The position numbers and the translations under genes are program-made. Shown here piece by piece: positions 36,301-49,868 of a stretch of DNA of 64,000 nucleotides (position 1 is its first letter; every line of letters begins with the position of its first letter). Location: NCBI GenBank assembly GCA_016490735.1, contig JAEMWC010000255.1:667501-731500 (forward strand), written 5' to 3'. Source of the stretch: Pachyseris speciosa (taxonomy: Eukaryota > Cnidaria > Anthozoa > Scleractinia > Pachyseridae). The notes under the pieces are model-generated. The model did no database searches, was not told the DNA's origin, and worked only from the letters and a program-made list of their open reading frames with translations.

Positions 36301-39300
36301 GTTAGTTTTTGTCTTCTTCTATATGCCTTTTCTTTGCTAAATTTCATCGTGAATTGTCTGATTCGATATTTAATTAGATCCCATAATACTCTTTTATCGG
36401 TTACCTTTTCGAATTCCTCTAGCCATTCTGGTATTTTCTGATTAATCGCTAAAACATAATTCTCATCCTCAATTAGACTTGAATTAAATTTCCAACTAAT
36501 GGGCAGGGCTAACTTGCTCTGTCCTTGTTTTGGTGAGCTGCATGCATAGGTATGGCTCTCCACTTGGTGACCGCTAGCTTCTGGATTAGGAGTCGCTTGC
36601 TGCTCTCCAAAGTTCTCCTTCACAGGACGCGTAAAGGATTGGGGCAACGATTTGGAATGCCTTGCGGTACATCCTTCCACACCACATACAACACCTGCTG
36701 TGCACTGGCTTGCAACATGTCTACCATCAAAACAGCAGAAGCAAAGTTTCTTTCCCCAGACAAATGATAGCCTTTCTCCTGGTGACATAGCTTTGAATCG
36801 GGAACAGGCACTCAAGTCGTGCCCCCCTTTACACAAACGGCAGGCATCGTGTTTGGTCTTAGTGTCCTTAACCTTAGAGTCACTACCCCTTCCCCGGCAT
36901 CCTGGGCCTTGCTGGGTCTCAGCAGCTTGCACTCCAAAACTAGCTCCTCTGCCCCTTTCAGGCTTGAGCAACTTGTTTTCCGAAACTCCAAACACGATAT
37001 CAGTGACCTCATGAGCAGCTTCTGAGACGAAACACACCAGATCAGCAATTGATGGGTATGTATTAGTTGTTTCCAAGCTCCTAACCACTAACTTCCTCCA
37101 TTGACTCTGAACGGACTGCGGAAGCCTTTCAACAATATTGACCATACTCTTACATGTGTCAATTTCTTCAAGCTTGTTCATAGCTCCTAAAGTCTCTTTA
37201 CAACTTCTAAGATCATCAGCCAGTTCCTGAAGGCGATGCCCTTCACCATGTCTTATAACAGGTCCTTCTGTCACTTTCTTGACCCACATTTCGGAGATCT
37301 TGTAATCATCTCCGAATTTTCCTTTCAGTAGCACTCTTGCTCTTGCATATCCCTCAGATGGGCTCATAACAGCACAGCACTTGATGACTTTGAGGGCTTC
37401 TACTTTGCAATACTGGAAGAGCCTGTTCAACTTTGCACTATCATCTAGAGCTGCACTACCAATGCTGTTATCAAAACTACGCATAAACACCCAGAAGTCC
37501 AGAGGGTCCCCATTGAAGGTCATAAGCTCAGCATTTGGTAACTGCATGATGCTAATCATCTGAAGAAGGTGTGGTTCATCAGGGAGTGTGGAACTTGAAC
37601 CAACATTTTGCTCTTTGCCCTGCAAAGGATTCTGATCCTCCACTTTAACTTGTTGATCTTGTATGTTAGTCACCGCACTCTTCCTTTCATTCAACTTACA
37701 TGCTGACCACTCAGCTACATTTGGGTTGAAAGGCGACTTCTTTACCGAACTTCTTACAGGGTTGATATCGTCACTCCATCCATCTCTCTCCTTGAACACC
37801 TGATAAACCCTCTCCTCAGCTTCGACCTCTGAAATTTTAGCTCTTAAGTTTAACTGCTCTTCGTCATGTTGCAATTCCAATTGTCTTCGTTTCAGCTGTA
37901 AACCATCATTCAGGACCTGTGCACACGCCATTAAAGCTGCCTTCCTGGCTGCAGCCTTTAACCGTGTGCTGGATGCGGTTGTTGAAGAGGACTTCTTTGT
38001 ACTTCGACTAGTTTGGCTGACACTATCTTCTGGTTTCACTTCATCTTCTAACTGACCATTCAATAGATTTAATGCACACGACACACTCACACGGTGTTCC
38101 GCTAATCTTAACACTTCACTGCAATCGTTCTCAGCTTCAACATAGTACATTTGTGCCCGGGGCACCTCATCTGGCATATCAGCCCCCTCCAACAACTGAA
38201 TCAATTTAGCATTACAATCAGACAAGTTCTTAAGAGCCGCTCTCACCTGAGCAATCCTTTTCTGAACATGGTCAACACTAGCCCCACTGTCTAACAAAGA
38301 TTTTAACTCTTCTCACTTCTGTGTTAGATGAGATGCGTAGCCGCCACGTTGTTTACTCAAATCCACCATTCTCTCAAACTTGACAGCGTGTTCGTCCAAT
38401 GTCACATTGCTCCTTCCAGGCCAAGCACTCACACGTAGATTTTCCTCGGACAAGCTCCTTCGTCTGCCAATTCCAGGGTACATTTCGCTGGCCAAACTCA
38501 AACCAAGCACAACAAACAGCCAGACCACAGATGTCGAAGACAGACTCGACTTGCAAACAACAAACATGCAAAATGTAATTTGATCCCATGCAAATTCACA
38601 GAGTTGAATTTCGCCAAGCTTTTTTAGCACGACAACAATCAAGTGCTTCACTGAGGTTCGCCACTTAAATATCATTCTGTACTTTCGATGTTGAACAAAC
38701 CACAAACAAATACTTGACACTGAAAGTTTAATCTGTAACTCGTCGTGTTGGGCAGTACAGCTGAAATTAGAAAACAATGAAGGCTTGCAATTCGAACAAA
38801 ATAAATACCGAATCACAGATAAAGCGAAAACAAAACGATTAAAACAGAGACTTACATATTTTTGGGCATCTTTCATGCATCTTATGCTCAACATCGATGG
38901 CGATTAAGATAGGTTAAAGGCGAACAAACAAACTTTCAGCGCACAAACTTGCAGCGCACAGTCTTTTCCGCACAAGCAAAGCGAAGAGCACATGGCATTT
39001 TTATCACGTGACCCACACACCGGGGGTACAGTAGGGTACTGGGGATGACAAACTGTCCCTTACAGAGAAATAAAACCGTAAAACTGAGGGCAAGTCATCA
39101 GGTGTGTTGTTTTTCAAAATATGTCAATTTCTAGGCTAGAAAAACTGACCTTTTGTAGAGTTATTTCCAACATGTGAGACTTACATATTTTTGGGCATCT
39201 TTCATGCATCTTATGCTCAACATCGATGGCGATTAAGATAGGTTAAAGGTGAACAAACAAACTTTCAGCGCACAAACTTGCAGCGCACAGTCTTTTCCGC

Positions 39301-42300
39301 ACAAGCAAAGCGAAGAGCACATGGCATTTTTATCACGTGACCCACACACCGGGGGTACAGTGGGGTACTGGGGATGACAAACTGTCCCTTACAGAGAAAT
39401 AAAACCGTAAAACTGAGGGCAAGTCGTCAGGTATGTTGTTTTTCAAAATATGTCAATTTCTAGGCTAGAAAAACTGACCTTTTGTAGAGTTATTTCCAAC
39501 ATGTGAGACTTACATATTTTTGGGCATCTTTCATGCATCTTATGCTCAACATCGATGGCGATTAAGATAGGTTAAAGGTGAACAAACAAACTTTCAGCGC
39601 ACAAACTTGCAGCGCACAGTCTTTTCCGCACAAGCAAAGCGAAGAGCACATGGCATTTTTATCACGTGACCCACACACCGGGGGTACAGTGGGTTACTGG
39701 GGATGACAAACTGTCCCTTATAGAGAAATAAAACCGTAAAACTGAGGGCAAGTCGTCAGGTGTGTTGTTTTTCAAAATATGTCAATTTCTAGGCTAGAAA
39801 AACTGACCTTTTGTAGAGTTATTTCCAACATGTGAGAACATGTCGATCAATCGGTTTTTCGCAGACACAGAAGAATTGACCATGTTCTAAATGAGTAAGG
39901 GCCTGGGAGTGAATCCAAACTTCACTGAAAATCAATAGCTTTGAACTAAATCGATTCTAATATGAAAGGGTATCTCAAAATAAGTACTTTCGGGAAGTTT
40001 GACTACATGTATGTTTGGTCAAAAAGTCGCCAGTTGACATGCGTTTAGATCTTTAAAAAATCCCATACAAAATGTCTCTAATTCGGAAAGTGTGTCCCTC
40101 CAAACCATACAAAGTCTCTAATTTTCACAAATTTCAAAAGCTTTTGTCTCAGCTCCAATTCAACTGAACAGCGTCAAGGTTGTCAAGGTGTCCATTTTTT
40201 AGATGCTCTTTCATGCAGTGTCAACAATTTTTACCAATTGATAAATTTTAAAACTCATTCCCAGGCCCTCACTCATTTAGAACATGGCCAATTTCATGAC
40301 AGGAAAGTTTTTAATGAATAATTCATTCTTACAAGAGTATTAGCAAGCCTACTCTGAAATCTATTCAAGACGAATTTCAAGAAGGCAAAAGGTAAACAAT
40401 ACAAATCATAAGCTCAATCTTGTTGTGCTCCATTGCATATCAGTAGATCGTAGAAGTCCGCAGGGCTCAAAACAAGTGTATTTCGTTGTAAAAGATATTA
40501 AAAAAGGGTAAAATTTAAGTCAAACTTGAACACTAAATATTATTTTGAACACAAAAGAAGCCATTGCAATCTCACAAATGCCATCAAGGGGAAGCATCAT
40601 GTTGTGAAATGTATAGGGCAAATCCGATGGCTCATGCCAAATTTTTGAGGGATTTTAACTAATAATTTCACTAACTGAACTTGAATACAAATTATAGAAT
40701 ACATTTATCAAAATACCGTTCTTCATTCATTAACATATGGGCTTAAGATACTTGTATCAAAAGACAATAGTGCCCCTAAAGAAAGTCTGCACAAAAGAAA
40801 CACAATGCAAATCACTGTGAAAATTCTACAACAATTAGAAGTTGAAATGACAAATACAAATATACAAAAACAAATATAAGTTAAAAAAAATTGCCTTGAA
40901 CAATGATGAAGAGTGCAAACTATCTGTCTATAATCCTGCTATTTTATGGGCGTATCACAACATTTTCCAAACCGGGAAGCATGAAACTCATGAGTTTTTA
41001 CTCTAAGAATCATGGGTAGCCCATTCAGCCCCCCTGGTCACAACCCGTCATATTGAAAAGATGACCCAACTCACCGGAAGTCATTTGGCGAGCGACTTTT
41101 TTAGAACAAAAGATACTGATATTGTTTGTAGCGTGCCAAGTGTACGCTATCTCGACTTGACTATTGGAACATTGGGTCATGACAGTCTGATTTGGATCTT
41201 CACAGTCCATGAAAATATTCAACAGCCTTCTCCAGGTTTGCAAGCTGACTTCCAGTAACTTGAATTCACTTCCATTTTGCATTTCGCCATCTGACTTCCG
41301 GTGGGTCGGTTTGTCTGAGCTGAGAGACGATCTGACTCAGATCAGGTGAATTGGACATGCATGGTCACTCTTCACAAATTATAGGAACTGCCCCTTTTAA
41401 GGGGCTGCTGTTGATTCATATACATTTCTAACATGATCATGCAACCCATTTTCAGTCTGTTAACTACATAACTAGTTATGCAACACTTTCGAGTGGTATA
41501 CTGTGGAATATCCCACAATACAAGTGATGAGTGGGATATTCCACAGTATACCACGAGAAAGGATTACATAACTATTTTATACCATGCCATAGAAAATACA
41601 GTGGCCAGCAAGGCCAGCATGAGTGGGAATCTCAAAGCACGATGGGAAGGTTGGATGTGATACCGTTGAATTGCAATGATCGATGGGAAGGTTCGATGGA
41701 ATACTGACAAATATACAACGGCTTTCCTGCATTCTGATTGGCTGTATTTTCTATGGCATGGTACAAACCACTGTATCCAATTTCTCATCCTTGGAGACCC
41801 AGGGGCAAATAGTTGGGATGGGACAAAGATTCGGGACGAGCGAAAGTTTACAAGACAGTCGGGAGAGTCCCTGGGAACATTGCTTTATCGGACTCATTCC
41901 AAAAGCTATTGAAATCTACAATCTTGGACGAAACTACTTGTCGAATGAGAAAATAGGCCTCCTAGGCTCCAAGAGAAACTTCTCCAATATGTTTGAGTCA
42001 GCAATATCCCTAAAGTAACTTCCCTTCCCCCCCTCCCCCTTTTCAATGTTGAAGTTGATAAGCCCCATTGTCAGGGAAACGGTTAGGAGGCGCAGACAAC
42101 ATTGAATTGGGGGGAGGGGGGGGGGGCTTTGAAACTCAGTTGATCACTGTTTGCATGCACAAAGTCTTCTAAGCTCAATTTTCTCAACAGTTTTGTCCAA
42201 GATTGTGTACAAGACTTTTTTGAAATTCCCTGTGTAGTGCAAGAGTTGCAAGTCCTAAGCAGCTGTTGTTAGTCATTCATATGGGCCTGTCATCAGTTAA

Positions 42301-45300
42301 AGCTCTGTTGTTGCCATGTTTCGATTCCAATGAAATATAACGAGCCAACAATATATCCTTGAATTTATGAAATGTCACTGAATTACGTGTCGTATACGCC
42401 AAAACCCACTTTGCAAACTGCAGACTTCTGCTGTCACTATTGGACTGTTGTTTGTCCGATCATCTGCTGGGGAAAGCGTGAGGTCATGTGTCTTAAAAAA
42501 AGCATTACTGATGAATGTGAAACGGAAGTGACGGCCTATGTGTTAGCCGGTACATAATTTAATTTTATTAAGACCACATCCCGCGGGAAATTCAACGTGA
42601 GTCCCCCCAACACATGTTTCGCAAACCAACCATATTAGCCGATAGACAAGTAAATTATGCCATTAGGTATATCACCGTTAATTTAGCAAAAGAGAAACAA
42701 TGGATCAATAAAAGAACGATTAACAGACAATTTCAACGGTTAACAACGAATGCAAAATAAAACAATAGACTATCATTCCTATTTATATAAAAGTACTGTA
42801 AACCGTTGTTAATTGTTCAAATGCGAAGACTTCCCCGTGTTAATCGTCCCAAATCCAAGCATTTAATTGTTGTAATCTTTTTGTGGATACAAAAAGAACA
42901 GAATGAGATATTCTCTTTCTGTGATGCGATAGCACCATTTAGTCCATTGCAATACAGTTCTTCACATTTGCGAGGTATGTGTCACGAACGGAGGTCAGTG
43001 TGATGAAATAAAGTGATCGCGTGACCCAATTGTCTTTTATTGTTCATCCCCCCAAAATTGCTATCCTTTAGCCTATTTTGCACTATCAAATCTGCATTTC
43101 ACACCTATGAATACTTTGTGCGGTTGTACTTTTCCTCAAATGATGATGTCCAGTCAGCCATCCATTCTGTCAATATATATAGACCTATAGAATGTCATCC
43201 ATGATTTCGGAAGCAAGGAAAGTTGTACATTTGGTTAATTCCACATGCTGAAAATTACTTTCTGCTCCAATTTTATTTATGGAAGGCACAGTAAACTACA
43301 CCTTCTCATTATCTCTACAGTTGCCAGTCTCTTGTCAAGTGGTGAAAGTGCAATGTTGACCGTTCTTATTGTGTCAGTTGAGCCCGTATTCATCATCGTA
43401 TTTTCCCTTGCCAATAAATAGCAGGGAGCCACGAGAGCGAAGGGATTTTTTGAGTCCTCAATAATACCCATAATTTCTCGTAATAAGAGAATAATTATAT
43501 CCCATGTAACTAATCGCACTTCTTAAGCATCTGATTTCACAATAATTAACGGCAGGAGCAGTTTACTGGAGTGCGTGTATCGGAGCTTTTCGCCAGTTTC
43601 TCAGTCATACAATCTTGGACAAAACTACTTGAGAAAATAGGCCTCCTAGGCTCCAAGAAAAACTTCTCCAATATGTGTGAGTCAACAATATCCCTAAAGT
43701 AACTTCCCCTCCCCCCCTCCCCCTTTTCAATGTTGAAGTTGGGAAGCCCCATTGTCAGGGAAACGGTTAGGAGGCACAGACAACATTGAATTGGGGGGAG
43801 GGGGGGCTTTGAAACTCAGTTGATCACTGTTTGCACGCACAGAGTCTTCTAAGCTCAATTTTCTCAACAGTTTTGTCCAAGATTGTAGCTTCATGATTGG
43901 GCGGAAATTTTCTGGCAAAGAATTTTTTTCTGGCCAATTGGCGATCAGCTTATATATCGCACTCCTTTTGTGACTCCTTACACCAACAAGTAAGCGGTCA
44001 ATCAGCTGTCGACCATATTTTTAGTTGTTCCACTTGTCTCGTTCGTTCGACAGATTTATCCTACAAGGAACATTTTGGTGGCAAGGGACCCACAAAACCC
44101 AGAAATCCACAAATTAAAATTGAACTCAAGCAACAATCACTTGTAAGTAACTAGAAAAATCAAGATGAAGAAGACGTTAAACTTCACGCGAAGAACAGCA
44201 TGTAACTCGGTCTCTTTCTCTGGTTAGGATCATTGTTGTTTGGTTTGGGTTTTTTTCTCTGGTTTACGTACGGGCAGTGGGCCACTCCTGAAACTCTTTG
44301 TGGTGATGAAATTTCTGTTGCATGGGCCAGACAAGTTTGCCAATCAGGAGAGAAGCACCCAGCTTGGGGGTCGTAATATTTTGCTCACGAAATCAAACCT
44401 TGCAATCGACCATCTCAGCTCAATTTCGAGAGAGACCATGAAAAGGCCTTACAGAAAGTGTGCAGTTCCACTGTGATCTATTGCAATGTTTTGGTATTCA
44501 TATTTTTGACTGGTATCTGTTGGCCAATATGCTTTTCTTCCCAAGGTGTGCATAAAAATGTGCAGATTGCCTTGCAGTTGTGATAATTGCTAATTGTGTT
44601 GTACTGTACGTGCAAGATACATGGTAATTTGTACAAGCTTTCTATGAACTCTTTTACCACAGTGGTGCTGAGCTCAGTTAAAAAGTTAATTTAAGTTTTA
44701 AAAACATGTTTTAGAGTGGGCGTTTTTTATGTTGACTGTGCTGCAACTTTTAGGTTGCAAAGTTTCGGATAAAGTTGTTTACAAGTTGATGCAGGATGTT
44801 TAGTGTCTTGTATGCACTCTTGTCTTTATAAACGCTGAAGTGTATCCATAATATAACAATTATTAAATTCCATTTTTGCATGATACAGCTGTAGTTGCTG
44901 TGATTGCTAAGCCAATGGTACACCAGGAAAGGACTTGATTTCTCCCGAGAGACCACACCAATTTTGGAATGGGTTCTTCCTGTCACCGCCCTTTTCCTTG
45001 ACAATTTTTAAAACATGAGAGAATGCTTTCAGTTAATTAAGGAACCATGTTTTCAGTTCCTCACATAGTGTAAATGTGTTTTGTGCCAAAAGACCCTTGA
45101 TAACCACCTATTGACAAATTATTCTCAACTCACTGAGTCAAACAGTTAGGCTGATACAATGGTATGGCTAAGTATAGTTAAATTATTCTAAGGTAGGTTT
45201 CAAATTAAAGAACACTACACACAAACCATACCCACAACCTGAATAAATATGTTAACATGGTCACTCAAACGAGAAAATTTAGTAACTTCTCAGTATAGAT

Positions 45301-48243
45301 AAAGTGGGAAAAAATAACAATAAAATAAAACTAGAAGGGATTGTTATTTCATTTATTTTTGTTTGTTCAGAAGTTTTTTTGATAGTGAGATGTAACTTTA
45401 AATTCAAGTTTCCAATGTAATCTGTTTGGATATTGTAGTGATTATTTGTTACAGGCCTTATGGCCTCAGAGTTGTTATTAAGGTTTAGAGTAGCTGACTG
45501 GAATCTAACAGAAGGTGGCTTTTTTTATGAGAATTTAAACAGCCTTCAAAAAACGTTGGAAACTTTTCATTGAAAAGCAGGTGGCTCAAAATTTAAAGAA
45601 GCCACTTTTTAGCCAGCTGCCAGCACTTGAGGAGAAGCCTACCTTGTACTAAATGAAATTTCCAATGAGTATATAATAGCCTCGTTCAGCCTCACTTCGA
45701 TTATTGTAGTGAGGTGTGGGGAAACTGTAACAAAGGCCTTTCTGATAGACTTCAAAAGCTTCAAAATTGGGCAGCTTGCATTTTGATGAAAGCTTCTTAT
45801 GACAGTAATTTGAATGAATTGTTCCGGGCACTACGGTGGTGAGAACTCTGGCATCAAAGATTAGAAAAGAAATCTATTATGTTGTACAAAATATTACATG
45901 ACACGATGCCTGAATATTTAAGATCTAGTTTTGTTTTTCGCGATAGTGTGAATTCTTATCATTTGAGGAATACTGAAAACACACTAGCTCTTCCAAAACC
46001 CCGCACTGATTACCTAAAGAGAAGTCTTTCATACAGTGGAGCTCAGTTGTGGAACAGTTTACCCCCGGAATTAAGACAAGCGACTTCCATGAGAGATTTT
46101 AAAAATAAATTGAGTCGCCACAGTTTTAAGTAAGTTTTAAGTAAGATTTTAAACACGGCCTCCAAGAAAAGCAGCCTTTTGTTTTTTATTGTTTTTATTT
46201 TTTATTCTCTTGTGATTGTAAGTTAGTTGATAATAATTAATTAAGCTGATGGAAATACCGTGTATAAATAAAGTTATCTTATCTTATCTTATCTTAAGAT
46301 GAAATTACACCCTCAGTTTCAGAGAGGGGGGGGGGGGGGGGGTACAAAAAAATTTAAAATTATTCTTAAAATTTAGTTGTCCATCTGTTATCTGTTTGTC
46401 TTTCACTTTGCTTTTCTACAGTGGCCCAAAAGGGTCAATCACAAATCAATTTACCAAAACAAAAATCAGTTTCCCATAACACAAAACAGTTTCTCAAAAC
46501 ACAAAAAATTTCCCAAAACACAAGTCAGTTTACCATCATCATTCACTGAAACACCTGTAATAGGCTAATCATAGTAAGTGCACTGCACAAGATGTTCAGC
46601 AATACCATATCACACTGCCTAATTCTTAGGAGCTATGAAAGCCCTGTAATGCTACAAAAGGTATCAGGTCAATACCGTACCCCAATTACCATGCAAAACA
46701 TCTGCCACAAATCTGCTAAGGTCTCAAAAATTATGCTAACTCTACCAATAGTAAGGAAAACGTTATGTCTCCACATGCTCATAAGAGTGATGATTTTTGT
46801 AAAACTCTGTTTTCATCTTAATATACATTTTCCATTCCTTTCCCTCCAAAACACTGGAGTAGTTATCTCATCACCTTTTTCAAAAGCATAATCTGAACTC
46901 ACATCAACGTCAAAATGGCATCTGTATGCAAGAGAATGTCAGAGTATTGGGAAACTGAGTTTGATTTGATAAATTGGTTTGTGATTTCGGCCTCCGTATT
47001 TTTCCACACAAAAGCAGCCTTCAAGCCCAATGACCTTAACCACTTAACCTGCTCTTTCATGATTGTCATAATATAAGTGGAGGGAGAGACAAACACGACG
47101 GTCTCTCTCGAAATTGAGCTGGGCTGAGCTGAGACGCAACTTCGAGTCGATTGTAAGCAGTGGATGGTTCGATTTCTTGATCACAACAATACTCAATGGC
47201 TGCGTTTCACTCGCCCGATCGGTAAACTTGCCTGACCTGTGCAACAGAAATTCCATCGCCCCGAAAAGTTTCAGGAGTGGCCCACTGCCTGTGAGTACAA
47301 CAGAGAAAAACAAAAGCTCATACCAAACAGCAACAATTGTGGCCAAGTTGTGAACAATTCTTCACATGAAGTTTACGATACCTGCGATCGGTCTTCATCT
47401 TGATTTTTCTAGTTCCTTGCAAGTGATTTTTGCTTGAGTAGAAGTTGAATTTGTCGATATCTGAGTTTTGTGGGCCCCTTTCCACCATAACTTTCCTTGA
47501 AGTGTCAATACAGCGATCGAAAATATGGCTGACAGCAGATTGGACGTTTGACCCTCAGTATAAGAAGTCATGAAAGGTGTGTGAAATATAAGCTGATCGC
47601 CGATTGGGCAGAAAAAAAATTCCTTGCCAGAAAATTTCCGCCCAATCAGGAAACTGTATTTCAATGGCTTCTGGAACGAGTCCAATAAAGAAATGTTCCC
47701 AGGGGCTCTCCAGTCCCTCTTGTAAACTTTCACTCGTCCTGAATCTTCGTCCCAACCTGACTCTCTGCCCCTGGGTCTCCGAGGATGCCAATTTCTGTAC
47801 AAGCCATATGAAGATTAACATCAACATATGTTTTTTTTTTGCATTTTCAACAAATACCGTAAAAGCTGTGTGGAAGCTTGTCTTGTAATACACCCCCCTC
47901 TCTAATACCCCCCCTCCCCCCACCATTTTTGTGACATGAGATTTTGTAATTAGTCCCTCCTATTCCCTATTACAAAATCCACTTCATGCAGCTGTTTTTA
48001 AACAAATATACACTCTTTCAGACAAATACAAAATAAAGTTGGCTACTCTTTATTAAATAACCCATTCCATTTAAAGTTTCACTAGAGTTGCTTGAGTTTT
48101 GAACAAACCATTTTAAGACGGAAACGGTGTTTTAAAATTTGATGATAAGTTTCCCTCTCTAATAAGACCCTTGTTAATGAGGGCTTTATAGACCTTTTTA
48201 GAGTAATTGAAGTTAAAGATATGCATCAAATGGGAACTCGGAA

Positions 48244-48274
<31 letters not shown>

Positions 48275-48571
48275 CACGACCCTCCGTGATCTAGTCGGAT
48301 GCTCTAACCACTGAGCTACTGGAGACTCTTGTGGTGAGCAAGGGTGAAATGTGGGTATTGACTAGAACTGCATCACGCAGTTACATAGTCTTAAACGACC
48401 ATATATGACTCATAACTGCATCGCGCAGTCACATTAAGGCATATCAGCGATAACACCTCGCTAACTGCATCACGCAGTCACATTAAGGCATATCAAAGAT
48501 GCAACCAACCAACCACCAAAGCGAGTAAATATAAGAGAAGTTAAAGATATGCATCAAATGGGAACTCGGAA

Positions 48572-48602
<31 letters not shown>

Positions 48603-48905
48603 CACGACCCTCCGTGATCTAGTCGGATGCTCTAACCACTGAGCTACTGGAGACTCTTGTGGTGAGCAAGGGTGAAATGTGGGTATTGACTAGAACTGCA
48701 TCACGCAGTTACATAGTCAAATTTTAAACGACCATATATGACTCATAACTGCATCGCGCAGTCACATTAAGGCATATCAGCGATAGCACCTCGCTAACTG
48801 CATCACGCAGTCACATTAAGGCATATCAAAGATGCAACCAACCAACCACCAAAGCGAGTAAATATAAGAGAAGTTAAAGATATGCATCAAATGGGAACTC
48901 GGAAA

Positions 48906-48936
<31 letters not shown>

Positions 48937-49239
48937 CACGACCCTCCGTGATCTAGTCGGATGCTCTAACCACTGAGCTACTGGAGACTCTTGTGGTGAG
49001 CAAGGGTGAAATGTGGGTATTGACTAGAACTGCATCACGCAGTTACATAGTCAAATTTTAAACGACCATATATGACTCATAACTGCATCGCGCAGTCACA
49101 TTAAGGCATATCAGCGATAGCACCTCGCTAACTGCATCACGCAGTCACATTAAGGCATATCAAAGATGCAACCAACCAACCACCAAAGCGAGTAAATATA
49201 AGAGAAGTTAAAGATATGCATCAAATGGGAACTCGGAAA

Positions 49240-49270
<31 letters not shown>

Positions 49271-49572
49271 CACGACCCTCCGTGATCTAGTCGGATGCTC
49301 TAACCACTGAGCTACTGGAGACTCTTGTGGTGAGCAAGGGTGAAATGTGGGTATTGACTAGAACTGCATCACGCAGTTACATAGTCAAATTTTAAACGAC
49401 CATATATGACTCATAACTGCATCGCGCAGTCACATTAAGGCATATCAGCGATAGCACCTCGCTAACTGCATCACGCAGTCACATTAAGGCATATCAAAGA
49501 TGCAACCAACCAACCACCAAAGCGAGTAAATATAAGAGAAGTTAAAGATATGCATCAAATGGGAACTCGGAA

Positions 49573-49603
<31 letters not shown>

Positions 49604-49837
49604 CACGACCCTCCGTGATCTAGTCGGATGCTCTAACCACTGAGCTACTGGAGACTCTTGTGGTGAGCAAGGGTGAAATGTGGGTATTGACTAGAACTGC
49701 ATCACGCAGTTACATAGTACATACTATGTAACTGCGTGATGCAGTTCTAGTCAATACCCACATTTCACCCTTGCTCACCACAAGAGTCTCCAGTAGCTCA
49801 GTGGTTAGAGCATCCGACTAGATCACGGAGGGTCGTG

Positions 49838-49868
<31 letters not shown>

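Larger units (their letters stand above)
28677..39064 (-). mobile_element. BEL/Pao LTR retrotransposon, decayed
   Basis: Two LTRs (28677-29067 and 38689-39064) start TGTTGAACAAACC and end CCCTTACA on the plus strand, giving TG...CA termini. GAGAA flanks both outer ends (28672-28676 and 39065-39069), a 5-bp target duplication. Coding order on the minus strand is gag, zinc knuckles, protease, reverse transcriptase, RNase H, integrase and a C-terminal DUF5641-like domain: the BEL/Pao order. A purine-rich AAGGGGCCGGGA precedes the 3' LTR. The pol is broken by several frameshifts, and a LINE is inserted at the gag-protease border. The element lies wholly in LRR intron 3, antisense to the gene. Confidence 0.9.
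41786..47787. mobile_element. Element B: long-TIR DNA transposon, inverse of A
   Basis: The ends CATCCTTGGAGACCCAGGGG and, inverted, CATCCTCGGAGACCCAGGGG are flanked by an exact 9-bp duplication CCAATTTCT (41777-41785 and 47788-47796). Minus two insertions (41919-43885 and 45674-46295) the element is ~3.4 kb and aligns along its length with element A in opposite orientation. No transposase frame is evident. Confidence 0.87.

Noticed and set aside
41919..43885. LTR retrotransposon with ~280-bp LTRs
   Set aside because: The direct repeats have their own inverted ends, the insertion duplicates only TA, and no gag or pol is present inside.
48253..49859. Calling the array units functional tRNA-Ser(AGA)
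   Set aside because: They lack the long variable arm of tRNA-Ser and have mismatches at 1:72 and 31:39, so a tRNA-derived unit is the safer call.
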